From NCBI RefSeq assembly GCF_013401555.1, contig NZ_CP058552.1:6262001-6326000 (forward strand): 64,000 bases of DNA, read 5' to 3'. This document shows, in pieces, positions 7,926 to 18,800 of this stretch. Position 1 is the stretch's first letter; every line of letters starts with the position of its first letter. A program made the position numbers and the translations under genes. This DNA comes from Paenibacillus sp. E222 (GTDB lineage Bacteria; Bacillota; Bacilli; Paenibacillales; Paenibacillaceae). Under the pieces are notes generated by a model that did no database searches, was not told the origin of the DNA, and was given only the letters and a program-made list of their open reading frames with translations.

Positions 7926-9530
7926 TTACTTGGAGGACCACAGTTCCATACGCTGAGCATATTTCTCGTTTATGATATCTTCCACATTCTCATCGCCAGC
8001 CTTTTTCATATCCTCCAGCATCTTGTCAAATACGGAGTTGGCTTCAGCTTCACTTGGAGCAATAATGGCTCTCGTAATGCTCTGATCCATAATATCCTTC
8101 ACCTTCTGGGCCGTCAGTGCTTGAGGTGTTCCCCCATCCGGATTCAGGTTATCGTACTGTGCTGTATCCCATACGGAATCACCAAGACTCTTGAGGGCCA
8201 GTTCATCCACTTCACTGCGTTGGAATTTGACTGCCATGTCATACGGCTGTCCATTTGGATCCAGACCATTTTTGACAAACCATAACCATTTACGAACGCC
8301 ACTTTTCTTCACCGTATCATCCCAATTATCCTTGAAGCTTTGCAGGAATGCAGGGTCCGGTTGTCGCTTGCCATCCACCATGGTGTATTGTTCGCCTTCC
8401 TTACCCCACAGCAGCAAATGCTGTCCTTCATCACTCGCCAGATAATTAAACAGCTTTATCGTTTCTTCCGGGTGTTTGTTGTTTTTGGTAATGGCGATTG
8501 CATCCCATCCAAGCGAACTTCTTGGGCCAAATGTGGTTTGGGCCGGATCTACACCTGGAGCAACAACCTTGTAGGCGAACAACTGATTCTTTTCCCCGCC
8601 ATCCTTCTTCAGTGCCGCATTGCCGTTACCTGGGTCCCAATATGCTCCTGGGGTAGCGAATACCGCGCCAGTCGTCAGCTTTTGAATCCATGTCTGCGTT
8701 TTGCTGATCGCAAATTCCTTTTCAATCAGACCTTCTCTATATAACCTATTCATGTATAAAAGCATTTCACGATATTTGGGGTCCTTGACATCATATTGCA
8801 GACGTCCGTTGTTGTCATAATACGTTTTCAAACCCCACATGCCTTTGAATGTTCCTAGATTTGCGCCCATGTTTTCACCATTCATCGTCATCGGAATGGA
8901 TTCTTTGCCATCAATCGTGTTGTATTTTTCTTTAAAATTTTTCAGGAGTGCTTCAAACTCGTCCGTGGTGAGTGGCTGTGAACCATCTGCTTTGTCTGGA
9001 AGGAACTCTTCCAACAGACTCTGTCTCATCAGCATACCGAAGACCGGATCACTGTCGAGTCCATACCAGTTTGCCAAATAGTAGTTTTTGCCGTCTGAAT
9101 ATCGTGTTTTGGTCAAGGTTTCGCCATACATTTCTTTCAGATCAGAACCATACTTTTCAATTAACTCATCTAGTGGAATGAATGCACCGCTTGAAATGTA
9201 CTTATCAAGGGAAGCGTCTCCCCGACTCATGACCACCACATCCGGATAGTCACCACTGGCGAGCATCAAGCTCAGTTTTTCCGTTGGATTACCTGTTGGT
9301 TGTTGGATGGAGATCTCTATGCCCGTTTTTTTGGTGATTTCCTGGGCAATTGCATCGGTAAAAGGTTCTCCTTTGGTATTGCCATCAAACCAGGTCAGCG
9401 TAATTGGCCCTTGGTCCCCATCTTTACCCGATGTATTATTCTCCCCATCATTGGAGGAGCAGCCCGCCAGCAAACCAACGACTAATGCAGCCGCAATCCC
9501 CATGGTCATCCATTTTTTTGTCTTTGTCAT
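7926..9530 (-). CDS. ABC sugar importer, extracellular solute-binding lipoprotein (LipO/family 1 type)
   Basis: This 534-residue lipoprotein has a type II signal with lipobox LLAGC at about residues 19-23 and a Ser/Asn/Asp-rich spacer. A family 1 extracellular binding fold follows (LTWFDGNTKGEPF; LSLMLASGDYPDVVVMSRGD; FNYLASDEGQHLLLWG). Large binding proteins of this sort in Paenibacillus capture oligosaccharides for LplB/LplC-type permeases. The two permease genes lie immediately upstream (gap 133 bp), giving an order permease, permease, binding protein on the minus strand. No ATPase is encoded nearby, so a shared MsmX-like ATPase elsewhere is expected. The ATG at 9530 directly precedes the signal peptide; the longer frame to 9605 would spoil it. 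Confidence 0.88.
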   Translation of the reverse strand: MTKTKKWMTMGIAAALVVGLLAGCSSNDGENNTSGKDGDQGPITLTWFDGNTKGEPFTDAIAQEITKKTGIEISIQQPTGNPTEKLSLMLASGDYPDVVVMSRGDASLDKYISSGAFIPLDELIEKYGSDLKEMYGETLTKTRYSDGKNYYLANWYGLDSDPVFGMLMRQSLLEEFLPDKADGSQPLTTDEFEALLKNFKEKYNTIDGKESIPMTMNGENMGANLGTFKGMWGLKTYYDNNGRLQYDVKDPKYREMLLYMNRLYREGLIEKEFAISKTQTWIQKLTTGAVFATPGAYWDPGNGNAALKKDGGEKNQLFAYKVVAPGVDPAQTTFGPRSSLGWDAIAITKNNKHPEETIKLFNYLASDEGQHLLLWGKEGEQYTMVDGKRQPDPAFLQSFKDNWDDTVKKSGVRKWLWFVKNGLDPNGQPYDMAVKFQRSEVDELALKSLGDSVWDTAQYDNLNPDGGTPQALTAQKVKDIMDQSITRAIIAPSEAEANSVFDKMLEDMKKAGDENVEDIINEKYAQRMELWSSK

Positions 9531-9663
9531 TGACACCCTAATTCCTCCCAATGAATAAATTCCTTTCGTGCTAGATTGAGCATTTTCAAAACGATCTTTG
9601 CCCACCCCCTTTCAGGGAAAAGCCAGCGGACAAGCCTTCCCTGCAACCGGATTATGGAATAGA

Positions 9664-10554
9664 TTAACTTTTCACCGCTCCCAAAGTCATGCCTTTGACA
9701 AAGTATTTTTGCAGGAACGGATACACCATAACGATCGGTAAGGTGGCTACCATGGTAGCAGCCATTCGAATGGTATCGCTAGAAACAGCATTCCGTTTAG
9801 CTGAGTTGGCCAGCATTTGCGATTGTGAAATCATGCCGCCTGTCTGAAATTGATTCAAGATTTTGACGAGCACGGCTTGTAGGGTCTTCAGGTCCGAGCT
9901 GTAGGTGAACGCATAGGAATCAAACCAGGCATTCCAATGCCCAATGGCTTGAAAAAGCCCCACTGTTGCAAGTACAGGAGTTGTCAACGGCATCACAATC
10001 CGGAAAAAAATCGTCAGATCGTTAGCCCCGTCAACCCTCGCCGATTCTTCAATCTCATGGGGCAGCTGCTCCATAAAGGTACGGACAATAATCATATAGA
10101 AGACATTCATCAAACTTGGCAAAATGAACACCGAAAATGTATCGATCATGTTCAGTGCCTTAAGCACCATGTAGAACGGAATGAGTCCACCACTGAAATA
10201 CATGGTAAAGATAAAGTACAGGTTCCAACCTTTGCGACCAACCAGATTCCGCCGACTTAGCGGATACGCAAGCATCGTAATGACGAGAACCGATAGCGGT
10301 GCGCCAATCAGCGTTCGTTTGACGGTTACCCACAGCCCGTTTAAAATCTCGCTATCTTTCAAAATCTGCTGATAGCTGTCCAGGGTCAGGTCCCTGGGCC
10401 ACAAGTAAACGCCGCCCCGTACCGTATCCTCCGCGCTGTTCAATGAAAGAACGAGTATATTCCAAAACGGAAGAAATGTAACGAGTAATACGAGAATAAG
10501 AATGAAATACACAATGATTTTGAAAATACGATCCCCGAATCTGTTCAGAATCAT
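9664..10554 (-). CDS. Carbohydrate ABC transporter permease, LplC type
   Basis: This inner-membrane permease of about 296 residues has six predicted membrane helices, beginning with FKIIVYFILILVLLVTFLPF. It carries the EAA-loop motif of the binding-protein-dependent permease family (IEESARVDGANDLTIFFRIVMPLTTPV), which contacts the ATPase. It ends with the YPFLQKYFVKGMTLGAVKS tail typical of LplC/YtcP permeases. It pairs with the LplB-type permease at 10583 (28-bp gap) and the binding protein at 7926. An AGGGGAG site precedes both a GTG (10557) and the ATG (10554); the ATG has better spacing. Confidence 0.9.
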   Translation of the reverse strand: MILNRFGDRIFKIIVYFILILVLLVTFLPFWNILVLSLNSAEDTVRGGVYLWPRDLTLDSYQQILKDSEILNGLWVTVKRTLIGAPLSVLVITMLAYPLSRRNLVGRKGWNLYFIFTMYFSGGLIPFYMVLKALNMIDTFSVFILPSLMNVFYMIIVRTFMEQLPHEIEESARVDGANDLTIFFRIVMPLTTPVLATVGLFQAIGHWNAWFDSYAFTYSSDLKTLQAVLVKILNQFQTGGMISQSQMLANSAKRNAVSSDTIRMAATMVATLPIVMVYPFLQKYFVKGMTLGAVKS

Positions 10555-10582
10555 CACAAGCGCTCCCCTCTGTCTTTTGTAG

Positions 10583-11539
10583 TTAGAACAACGCCTGGTC
10601 GTTCACTTTTCTGGAAATCCGGTTCACAATGAGAACAAGAATAAAGGCAACAACGGATTTGAACATCCCCACAGCAGCCCCGTATGAGAACATGCTGTTC
10701 TGTAGTCCGTATTTGTAGGCATAAATATCAATAACTTCGGAGTATTCAAGTACGGTATTATTTTGCAGCAGGTATTGCTGTTCAAATCCTGCATTCAAAA
10801 TGCCTCCGACCGCGAGAATAGCCAATATGACAATGGTAGGGCGCATGGATGGCAGCGTTATATGCCACATTTGCTTAAATCGGCTGGCTCCGTCCACCCT
10901 TGCCGCTTCGTATAGCTCCGGATTAATGGAAGCGATTGCGGCGAGATACATAATGGCGCTAAACCCCATCTCTTTCCACATGTTCGACAATGCGATAATC
11001 CACCAGAATAGAGGCCCGTTTTGCAAAAATGCGACGGGTTCTTTGACAATGCCCAGCAGAACCAGAATATTGTTAAGCATTCCATCCGAAGCCAGCAGCG
11101 TAATCACAATGTTGGCTGCGATAACCCATGAGATAAAATGCGGCAGATACGAAACCGTCTGTACAAAACGTTTGAAAAATCCCTGTCTTGCTTCATTCAG
11201 TACAAGCGCGAGAATGATTGGAGCAGGAAATCCGAAGAACAGCGTCAGCAAGCTTGTCGCAAGCGTATTACGCATAACCCGATAGAAATCCCCTGTAGTA
11301 AAGAAATACTCAAACCATTGGAAACCTACAAATTCGGCATGAAAGAACTGGTAAAAGAACGATCCCCCACCCGGCTGATAATTCGTAAACGCCATATACA
11401 GTCCAAACATCGGACCATAGGAAAATAACAATGTGGCAATGAAGGCAGGAAGCATAAGCACGAATAACCATTTTTGCTCTTTTAGTCTGCTTATCAAATT
11501 ATTGCTCCTGACTGTTTTGATAGCGCTTACCTTATGCAT
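10583..11539 (-). CDS. Carbohydrate ABC transporter permease, LplB type
   Basis: This 318-residue permease has six membrane helices and the family EAA motif (YEAARVDGASRFKQMWHITLPSMRPT). The N-terminal part reads WLFVLMLPAFIATLLFSYGPMFGLYMAF, typical of LplB-type subunits. It is the first gene of a permease-permease-lipoprotein operon on the minus strand. The start ATG at 11539 has a GGGAGGG site. A cre-like sequence overlaps codons 4-8 (11518-11531), so catabolite control by a roadblock mechanism is possible. The plus-strand kinase gene starts about 220 bp away, divergently. Confidence 0.9.
   Translation of the reverse strand: MHKVSAIKTVRSNNLISRLKEQKWLFVLMLPAFIATLLFSYGPMFGLYMAFTNYQPGGGSFFYQFFHAEFVGFQWFEYFFTTGDFYRVMRNTLATSLLTLFFGFPAPIILALVLNEARQGFFKRFVQTVSYLPHFISWVIAANIVITLLASDGMLNNILVLLGIVKEPVAFLQNGPLFWWIIALSNMWKEMGFSAIMYLAAIASINPELYEAARVDGASRFKQMWHITLPSMRPTIVILAILAVGGILNAGFEQQYLLQNNTVLEYSEVIDIYAYKYGLQNSMFSYGAAVGMFKSVVAFILVLIVNRISRKVNDQALF
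11518..11531. promoter_or_regulatory. cre-like site inside the 5' end of the first permease gene
   Basis: TGATAGCGCTTACC matches the catabolite responsive element consensus TGWNANCGNTNNCA except at the last base. It lies within the first codons of the LplB-type permease gene. Confidence 0.45.
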
Positions 11540-11761
11540 TAAATACCCTCCCTTTTTCTATACAGCAGCATGGCCGGCCATATCTGGATTCAACTTCTCT
11601 CCTATTATCATAAATTTGACGCCAATCGCTTGCCATAGTCGAATTCTCCGAAAGATACCGCTTTTTAAAGATGTTTTTGTAAAAAGAGAGGATTGGATTT
11701 CCATATTCACTCTGCTATGATGAACTGTGCAACGAATAATCAGTCAAGAGAGGGCTCCCGA

Positions 11762-13519
11762 ATGCGCCAATTCTATCGAAAATACATATACATGCCTTTT
11801 GTTAACCTAAGCTTTCGTTCCAAGCTATTTATGGTATTTGTACTCGTCACCATCATTCCGATGATGCTATTGGTTTATTTTTCCTATGAACTTACCAAAA
11901 CGAAACTTACCGAGCAGATCTACATCAATATGACAAACTCAACAGCTCAGATCACCAAAAATCTGGAGAATAAACTGGACAGTTATGAACATATTTCCGC
12001 CTCCATTTATTTGGATAATCGCCTTGCCAATTACCTTACAAACGAGTATCAGGATGATCCATCTTATCTGGATGTCTATAATTATATTGGCAATCGAATT
12101 GATACGGTGATGGCTGCCTACCCTGATTTTGATAGCGCATTCATTTATTCGGACAATCCATCGCTGCCCAAAGACAATTATTATATCCGGCCAATTACAC
12201 CCGAAGTTCAGAACACGGAACTGTTCCACAAATTGCAACAATCCTATGGGAACATTATTCATCTCTCATCGCCGCAGACCGAGAATGGTCCCGCCATGTT
12301 CACGCTTGCCCGGCTGCTGAACAACAATAGTAATCAGTATCCCTACGGCATGCTGGTCTTTCAAATTTCCGAGTCTGTCATCTATTCTCTTATGGAAAAA
12401 GAAGCAGGCGGTAAGGATATCTTTATCATCAATGACAAAGGTATTATTTTATCTTCAGCAGACAAGCAGTTAATCAACACAAGCTTGCCCAAATTGCTTC
12501 ATCAGAATTTTGACGAAACGCCTTCAGGCAGATTTGATACAACGTACCAAGGCGTGAAAGCTCTGGCCGTTTATAATACGCTCAAAAACGGCTGGAAAAC
12601 GGTATCCATCTTCCCTTACGACAGTATTATCAAAGATGCCAAATCTCTCTCTCAGCTTATTATCAAAATTTCACTGGGCTTCATCGGTGTGGCGCTGTTG
12701 CTCATTTATATTACCGCATCGCTGTTCAGCAAACGCATCAGGACGTTAATACGGATGATTCGACGCATTGAACGGGGGGATTTCAATCCTACCCATGAGG
12801 AACAGATGGGCAATGATGAGATAGGACAGCTTCACTTTGCATTCGAACAGATGACAACCCGGCTGAAAAGTCTGGTTACGGAGGTCTACCAGAAGGAGCT
12901 ACAGAGCAAGGAAGCCGAGCTTGACCTGCTTCAAGCTCAGATCAATCCTCATTTTCTGTATAACACACTCGGCTCGATCTCCTCTCTGGCCGTAAAGCAT
13001 CAGGATCCCCAGATTCAGGATATGGTCCTTCATCTGGCCAAGTTTTATCGGATATCCCTGAATAAAGGAAAGAGCATCCTGACGATCAATGAGGAATTGA
13101 AACTGACGCAGAGCTATAATGCCATACAGCTTATTCGATTTAAAGGCAAGCTGAACATCATTTACACGATAGATCAATCGATCCTGCCCTACTCGACCGT
13201 GAAGCTTGCGTTACAACCTTTTGTGGAGAATGCAGTCATTCACGCTCTTTGGAATCAGGATCGGCCCCTAAATATTCATATCAAAGGCGTCATCGAGAAC
13301 AACAGTATTATTTTATCTGTTATAGACGATGGAATGGGCATGCGGCGTGAGACGCTTCAGTCTTTGTTTGAAGAAAAAGAAGGACGAGGCTATGGCATTT
13401 CAAATGTGGATCGGAGAATTAAGCTGAAATTCGGTGAATATTACGGTGTTAAAGTGTATAGCAAACTAGGCATGGGAACCACGGTCCAAATTCGTCTGCC
13501 ACAAAAAGAGATCCAATAA
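11762..13519 (+). CDS. Sensor histidine kinase, YesM type
   Basis: This 585-residue membrane kinase has a transmembrane helix near residues 20-40, a large extracytoplasmic sensor region, a second helix (about 297-322, FIGVALLLIYITASLF), HAMP (RIRTLIRMIRRIERGDF), a His_kinase phosphoacceptor block (LQAQINPHFLYNTL) and a C-terminal ATPase domain (VIDDGMGM; GRGYGISNVDRRI). YesM-type kinases sense extracellular saccharides and act with AraC-type response regulators. No regulator gene is adjacent; the nearest candidate is the YesN-like gene at 20746, beyond two glycosidase genes. The start at 11762 has a GAGAGGG site; the open frame reaches back to 11693 without one. It is divergent from the first importer. 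Confidence 0.9.
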   Translation: MRQFYRKYIYMPFVNLSFRSKLFMVFVLVTIIPMMLLVYFSYELTKTKLTEQIYINMTNSTAQITKNLENKLDSYEHISASIYLDNRLANYLTNEYQDDPSYLDVYNYIGNRIDTVMAAYPDFDSAFIYSDNPSLPKDNYYIRPITPEVQNTELFHKLQQSYGNIIHLSSPQTENGPAMFTLARLLNNNSNQYPYGMLVFQISESVIYSLMEKEAGGKDIFIINDKGIILSSADKQLINTSLPKLLHQNFDETPSGRFDTTYQGVKALAVYNTLKNGWKTVSIFPYDSIIKDAKSLSQLIIKISLGFIGVALLLIYITASLFSKRIRTLIRMIRRIERGDFNPTHEEQMGNDEIGQLHFAFEQMTTRLKSLVTEVYQKELQSKEAELDLLQAQINPHFLYNTLGSISSLAVKHQDPQIQDMVLHLAKFYRISLNKGKSILTINEELKLTQSYNAIQLIRFKGKLNIIYTIDQSILPYSTVKLALQPFVENAVIHALWNQDRPLNIHIKGVIENNSIILSVIDDGMGMRRETLQSLFEEKEGRGYGISNVDRRIKLKFGEYYGVKVYSKLGMGTTVQIRLPQKEIQ

Positions 13520-13566
13520 AAAAGGAGTGCGATGCAGCCACTATTGGCTTGCAAAGCACTCCTTTT
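13520..13566. terminator. Bidirectional terminator between kinase and GH36 gene
   Basis: An 11-bp stem (13520-13530 with 13556-13566) encloses a further GCAGCC/GGCTTGC-like pairing. T-runs flank both outward sides, between convergent genes. Confidence 0.8.
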
Positions 13567-13586
13567 AAACCATTCTACAGCATCCT

Positions 13587-15698
13587 TTATACCTGCTCAC
13601 GGATACGATACACCAGGCTGTCGAAATCGCCGCGTAGAGGCAATTCCACCCCGATGTTCATCAGCGCACGGCCACTGACCGATAATCCCAGCTCTTCAAC
13701 GAGATAGGTCTTGTCAACCTGAAGACCTGCCAAACGCAGTCTAGGCAACGGTTCACCCAGCTTCTGCGAGTGAAGAAAAGCGAACAGCACATGATCACTT
13801 GCGGCAGTATTACTGTACTGGACAGCCGTAACCCCCTTATGACGAAGCGCAGTCAGGCGGAATTGTCTGCCGAATTGCACGAGGTGGCGAATGGCTTTGT
13901 ACTGTCCGATGAATTCCCCGGACTGCTCGATCCATTCATCACTCCACTCGTTCAGATTGGAGCCAATACCAAGCGTACCCATCATTGCACTGTGGAAACG
14001 ATACTTCAGGGAGACGTTTCGACCGTTCATTCCTGTAGGTGACTCGGTTACCCAACAGGTCATCATACGTGGTGCATACGTATAGGAGAAGCCTTCCTGA
14101 ATGCTCAGACGGTCGAACGCATCCGTATTGTCACTCGGCCAGGATTGGTCCGCATAACGGAAGATGCCCAGATCAATCCGCGAGCCACCTCCTGCGCAAG
14201 TCTCAAACTCCACATCCGGGAACTTGGCTCTCAGCTGTGCCCATATATCATAGAGACTCTGGACATGCCTTACCCATACTTCTTTCTGGCGGTTAATCGG
14301 GTGCCCCTTCATACCAGGCTCCGTGATGGTCCGATTCATGTCCCATTTAATGAACTTAATCTCATGGTTGCCAAGCAGTTCGGTCATAAAATCGATAATG
14401 TATTGCTTAACCTCCGGCTTGGAAATATTCAGCAGCAGCTGATTGCGAAGCTCCGTACGTTCCCGGGTCTCAAAATGGTATACCCAGTCTGGATGTTCTC
14501 TATAAAGATCGCTATCCGGGTTGACCGACTCCGGCTCTACCCATATACCAAACTCCATCCCAAGTCCGTGAACCCGGTCAATCAGTTCAACCAGCCCATT
14601 AGGGAACTTCTCCTTGTTCACGTTCCAGTCGCCCAACCCCGCTCGGTCGGAATGCCGCTGTCCAAACCAGCCGTCATCCACGACGAATAGCTCCACGCCC
14701 ATCTTGGCTGCCCGCTCGGCAAGCGCCATTTGGTCCTGTGCGTTCACATCGAAGTAGGTTGCTTCCCAGGAGTTGTACAGCACTTTCCCGATTTCACTGC
14801 GAGGCAGTATGTAATTGTATTGATATTGATGCAAGCGGTGGCTCATTCCGCCAAAGCCTTCTGGGCTGAATCCGCCGACAAAGACAGGCGTCTCAAACGT
14901 TTCGCCCGCACCCAGCAACCATTCATTGTCAAAATCATTGATGCCACCTGTTACCCGCACATGCGTGAATGGGGTCTTCTCAGCGACAATCTTCCAGTTG
15001 CCGCTCCAGGCCAGAGCACCAAACCATACCCCGCCGCCGCTTTCTGTCGAAAGACCATCATCAATCGCAAACCATGGGTTAGCATGACCGTCCGTGAAAC
15101 CTCTCCGCGATTCAAGTAGCTTTTTTCCCTCTGTCAAAATGGTATTGCGCAGTTGGAATTCACCCGACCATTTCCCCGTAACATGTGTCAGGCGGTAATC
15201 CTGGAGATATGGCAAAGTCCAGGCTGCGGATTGCATGCTTTCCAGCACGATATCCTCCTGTCCCGTATTTACGATTTTGGCATAACGCTCCACCAGATCA
15301 AATTCAGGGATGACCCGATATATTAACTGCGTTTCAAGTGCATACACCTGATCCTTCAACGTGATCATCAACGTCTGTCTGCCATCCTGTTCAATGATCT
15401 CGTGACGGTCATACTTTACCTGGAGATCACGGACACCATCAGACATACGCAGCTTCAAAGATGGCTCTGTATAAGATGCTCCTCCCCAGAAGCTGTACTC
15501 CTCCACCTCTCCTTCCACTTCCGCGTCAAAAGAGCTGTGGGATTGTAGATGGAGCAACGGAGCGCTGTCCTCGATGTCCACGGGGTTACCCCAATACAGA
15601 TGCTGGAGGTGTTCCCTCTCATTAATTCCGAAAATGTAGGACGAATTTTGCGTCTGCATTGCAAATATACGTAGTTGTTCATTATATTGAATCGTCAA
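13587..15698 (-). CDS. Alpha-galactosidase, glycoside hydrolase family 36
   Basis: This enzyme of about 703 residues (no signal peptide, hence cytosolic) hydrolyses terminal alpha-D-galactose from oligosaccharides such as melibiose or raffinose. It has the N-terminal beta-sandwich, then the TIM barrel with ELFVVDDGWFGQRHSD, GIWVEPESVNPDSDL, the nucleophile Asp in IKWDMNR, the CAGGGSRIDLG loop and the acid/base Asp region SDNTDAFDR. These are diagnostic of GH36. An ATG at 15707 sits directly against the AAAGG site, while a TTG three codons later (15698) has normal 9-base spacing and is preferred. It is the last gene of the long minus-strand glycosidase run and shares a terminator with the kinase gene. 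Confidence 0.92.
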   Translation of the reverse strand: MTIQYNEQLRIFAMQTQNSSYIFGINEREHLQHLYWGNPVDIEDSAPLLHLQSHSSFDAEVEGEVEEYSFWGGASYTEPSLKLRMSDGVRDLQVKYDRHEIIEQDGRQTLMITLKDQVYALETQLIYRVIPEFDLVERYAKIVNTGQEDIVLESMQSAAWTLPYLQDYRLTHVTGKWSGEFQLRNTILTEGKKLLESRRGFTDGHANPWFAIDDGLSTESGGGVWFGALAWSGNWKIVAEKTPFTHVRVTGGINDFDNEWLLGAGETFETPVFVGGFSPEGFGGMSHRLHQYQYNYILPRSEIGKVLYNSWEATYFDVNAQDQMALAERAAKMGVELFVVDDGWFGQRHSDRAGLGDWNVNKEKFPNGLVELIDRVHGLGMEFGIWVEPESVNPDSDLYREHPDWVYHFETRERTELRNQLLLNISKPEVKQYIIDFMTELLGNHEIKFIKWDMNRTITEPGMKGHPINRQKEVWVRHVQSLYDIWAQLRAKFPDVEFETCAGGGSRIDLGIFRYADQSWPSDNTDAFDRLSIQEGFSYTYAPRMMTCWVTESPTGMNGRNVSLKYRFHSAMMGTLGIGSNLNEWSDEWIEQSGEFIGQYKAIRHLVQFGRQFRLTALRHKGVTAVQYSNTAASDHVLFAFLHSQKLGEPLPRLRLAGLQVDKTYLVEELGLSVSGRALMNIGVELPLRGDFDSLVYRIREQV

Positions 15699-15841
15699 GT
15701 TTATCATCCTTTCGAGTTCCTGTTACCCTCGTGCTGTGTGTTGTGAACATACATATTATTGTAGGAAGCAGGTGTTAAATTAGCCATATCGCATTCTTAC
15801 AATCCATAGGGGAAATCATCTGTCATCTCAAAGTTATGAAA

Positions 15842-15871
15842 ATAAGGCTGCGATGCAATTCGCAGCCTTAT
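15842..15871 (-). terminator. Terminator after the SLH-anchored clan-D glycosidase
   Basis: A 12-bp perfect stem (15842-15853 with 15860-15871) with a 6-base loop is followed on the minus strand by TTTTCATAAC. It begins 4 bases after the stop codon. Confidence 0.85.
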
Positions 15872-15874
15872 AGC

Positions 15875-18800
15875 TTACTTCAAAATCAGGTTATAGATGA
15901 CCTGAGCCGCCTCTGCACGGGAAGCTATCCCTTTAGGCAGGAACTGCCCTTGTTTTTGGCCTTGAACCAGTCCTAGTCGGGCTGCATCCTTCACCGAAAC
16001 AGCTGCCCATGAAGAAACCTGAGCCATATCGGTAAACAAGATATCTGTAGAACCAACAGGCACTTTCCCATCATTCAGTTCGTATGCTTTCATCAGCATC
16101 ACCGTAATTTCTTCACGGGTAATCTGTGCGTCCGGCTGGAAACGGGCTGCGCTTCGGCCGTTGACAATACCGGCTTGGGTCGCAATCGAGATGGGTTCCG
16201 CGTACCAGGCATCTGTCGCTACATCTGTAAATTGTACTTTCCCCGCTGCGGTCAGTCCCAGAGAATGAACAAGCATGGCAGTGAATTCAGCGCGAGTGAC
16301 TGCCCGTCCTGGCTCAAATTGATCCGCGTTTGTGCCTTCGACATACAGCTTAGCTGCCAACTCCTTGATTACAGAGCTGGCCCAATGATTGGCCGGAACA
16401 TCGGCAAACGTCCGATTCAGTTCCAGAACGGCATACTTGCTGAAGTGGCTCACTTTAGTTGTTAATACGCCTTTCACGTAATCCGATTTGAGAAATTCCA
16501 ATTTCCCATTTTCGTTAATATAATATATTCCTCCCTGTGAAGGGTCGAAGCCTTCAGCCGCTGCCAGACTTAGCGTAACTGGATGATCAAACACAGAGAG
16601 TGTTTCGGTTGCGCCAGATTTGGTTGTTGCCGAAAGGCTGAATTCAACGATTTCACCCTTAAGGGAAACCGTTGCCCGGGAAGATGACTCCACTGCAGCA
16701 ACGACCTCCTTGGCCTTGCTGCCAAGTGGAACCATTTTCAAGGAAATCGTACTTTCTTCCTGCTGCCCCGCTGGTAGCTTGCTCAACAGCTGTTGGAACA
16801 AACTCGCAGGTATTTGCAGGGTTAGCTTGCCTGATTTCACTTCCAATGTATGGTTGCCGAGCTGGCGTAAAACAGCAGATGATAATTGTAGCTCCTGTGT
16901 ACCCGCTTTGATATCCACTACGGCTTTCCCTGCCCCACTGTCCACTTTCAGCATATCGGCTGTAATGACCCGTTTTGCTGTATCGTTCTCCTGAGCAGTG
17001 CTGTTGCCGGAGTTTCCGCTAGTATTATTGGTATTGCCATTGTGGCCAGGGTTGCTTGGATTACCTGGGTTGCCTGGATTTCCTGGGTTGACTTGTTTTT
17101 CGGTCAATTTAACCAACTTCGATTCAGCCGGTCCAAGCGAGATGGACCATGAACCCGTGGCTGACGAAGATTCACCTGTCCACAAATCATGTAATGTATA
17201 GGATTTGGATTCATTCAATCCGGCACGACCCAAATGAATCGTTTTGTTCGCTGAACTATTGGCGTTGTAATTAAATACGGCAAGGTAATAATCATTGCCG
17301 TCTTTCAGAACAAACGTATCTGCGGCATTTGCATTCGTATTTCCTTCAAGCGGCTTGAATACTTTGCCTTTCAGCGCCACCTGAAGAACATCTGTATTAT
17401 TGTACAATGCTGTCATGTATTCCTGTGCCTTGGGATCGTTCACATCATCGGAATCCATCATCACCGTACCGGCAATTACACCGGAATTCACCCGGCTGCG
17501 GGCTTCCTCCAGGGTTGAAGCACTGCTTAATGCCAAATGATCTGGGTCTGTATAAGAATAGATCGTTCCATTTTGCCAGAAACCATATGTCAATGAATTG
17601 AGCATGTACTCCGTCTCATTGATTTTGCCATAGGTGTCACAAGAGATCCGTCTGCTATGCGCATACTGACTTGGAAAGATCGGTGCAATGGACGCACTAA
17701 TAAACATTTTTCCATCCAATCGCTCTTCAACATAACGCATCCCTTCATTGTATGCCTGGATTCCTGTCGTCACAGTAGTGTCATAGTGTTGGCCTTCCAG
17801 TGAGCCATGGGTCAGGAAATCCAGTTTGATGAATGTGAATCCAAGTGCTTTAAACTTATCCAGAAAATAATTCATGCGCATTTGACTCCCCGGATGTGTC
17901 ACATCCAGTGCATATGCTCCATCCAGTGTAGGCAGAGGTTTCCCCTCAGCATCCTTAAGCACAATATCACCATACGTATATTGCCCGTTGGTACCATCTA
18001 CTTTTTGGCTCATATCGTTGCCCCAATACACAAATGGTCCCCAATAGATGCCTGCATGCTGACCATTGCCCTTAATTACAGATACAGCTTGGGCAAGCTC
18101 AGCATCACTTAGATTGTCCCAGTAGGAATCCATATTAATGAATACATTGCCGTTATTGTTGAACTTCTTAAGATTGTTCTTGAAATAATTGGACACATCC
18201 ACTACGTTCTGATACGAAAGCCCGCTATCATAAGCTCCCCAGCTATTCCAACCTACTGGAACACCCTGTGGCAGCTCCGGATTCAACGCCAGCGGAGGAG
18301 TAATAATCGCATTGGCTTTTCCGTATTCCTCAAGTCCTGTACGGTAGTCACTGAAACCACCTACCATAATCAGCGGTGAGGACAGTTCAGTACCAGTCAG
18401 GCTGCCATGTGGCTGGGTATCGCGAGTAACGTCACTCGCTGCACCACCATACACAGCAAATTCATTCAGACGATTAGCTGAGCCTTTCCAGTCAATACCT
18501 GTCTTCCATGTGTCATGGGTTACTGAACCGATCACAAGACCGTTACGTGTTGAGTTATTGAATACCGTTGTCATTTCGTAACTGGTATCCGCCCGGTTCA
18601 TCGTTTGAGATTTATAGCGAATCCATGCATCGTTGTCAAAAGGCACCGTAAGCACGCGGTTATCCGAGCTGACGCCGATATCCACGCCACCCGCATTTTT
18701 CACGGTAATTGGGGACATGTGATTACTCTGGATCTCTTTATCATCACTGATGGCGTCCAGACGGTTGAGGAAATAAGACTTATCTTCATAAAACCGATAG

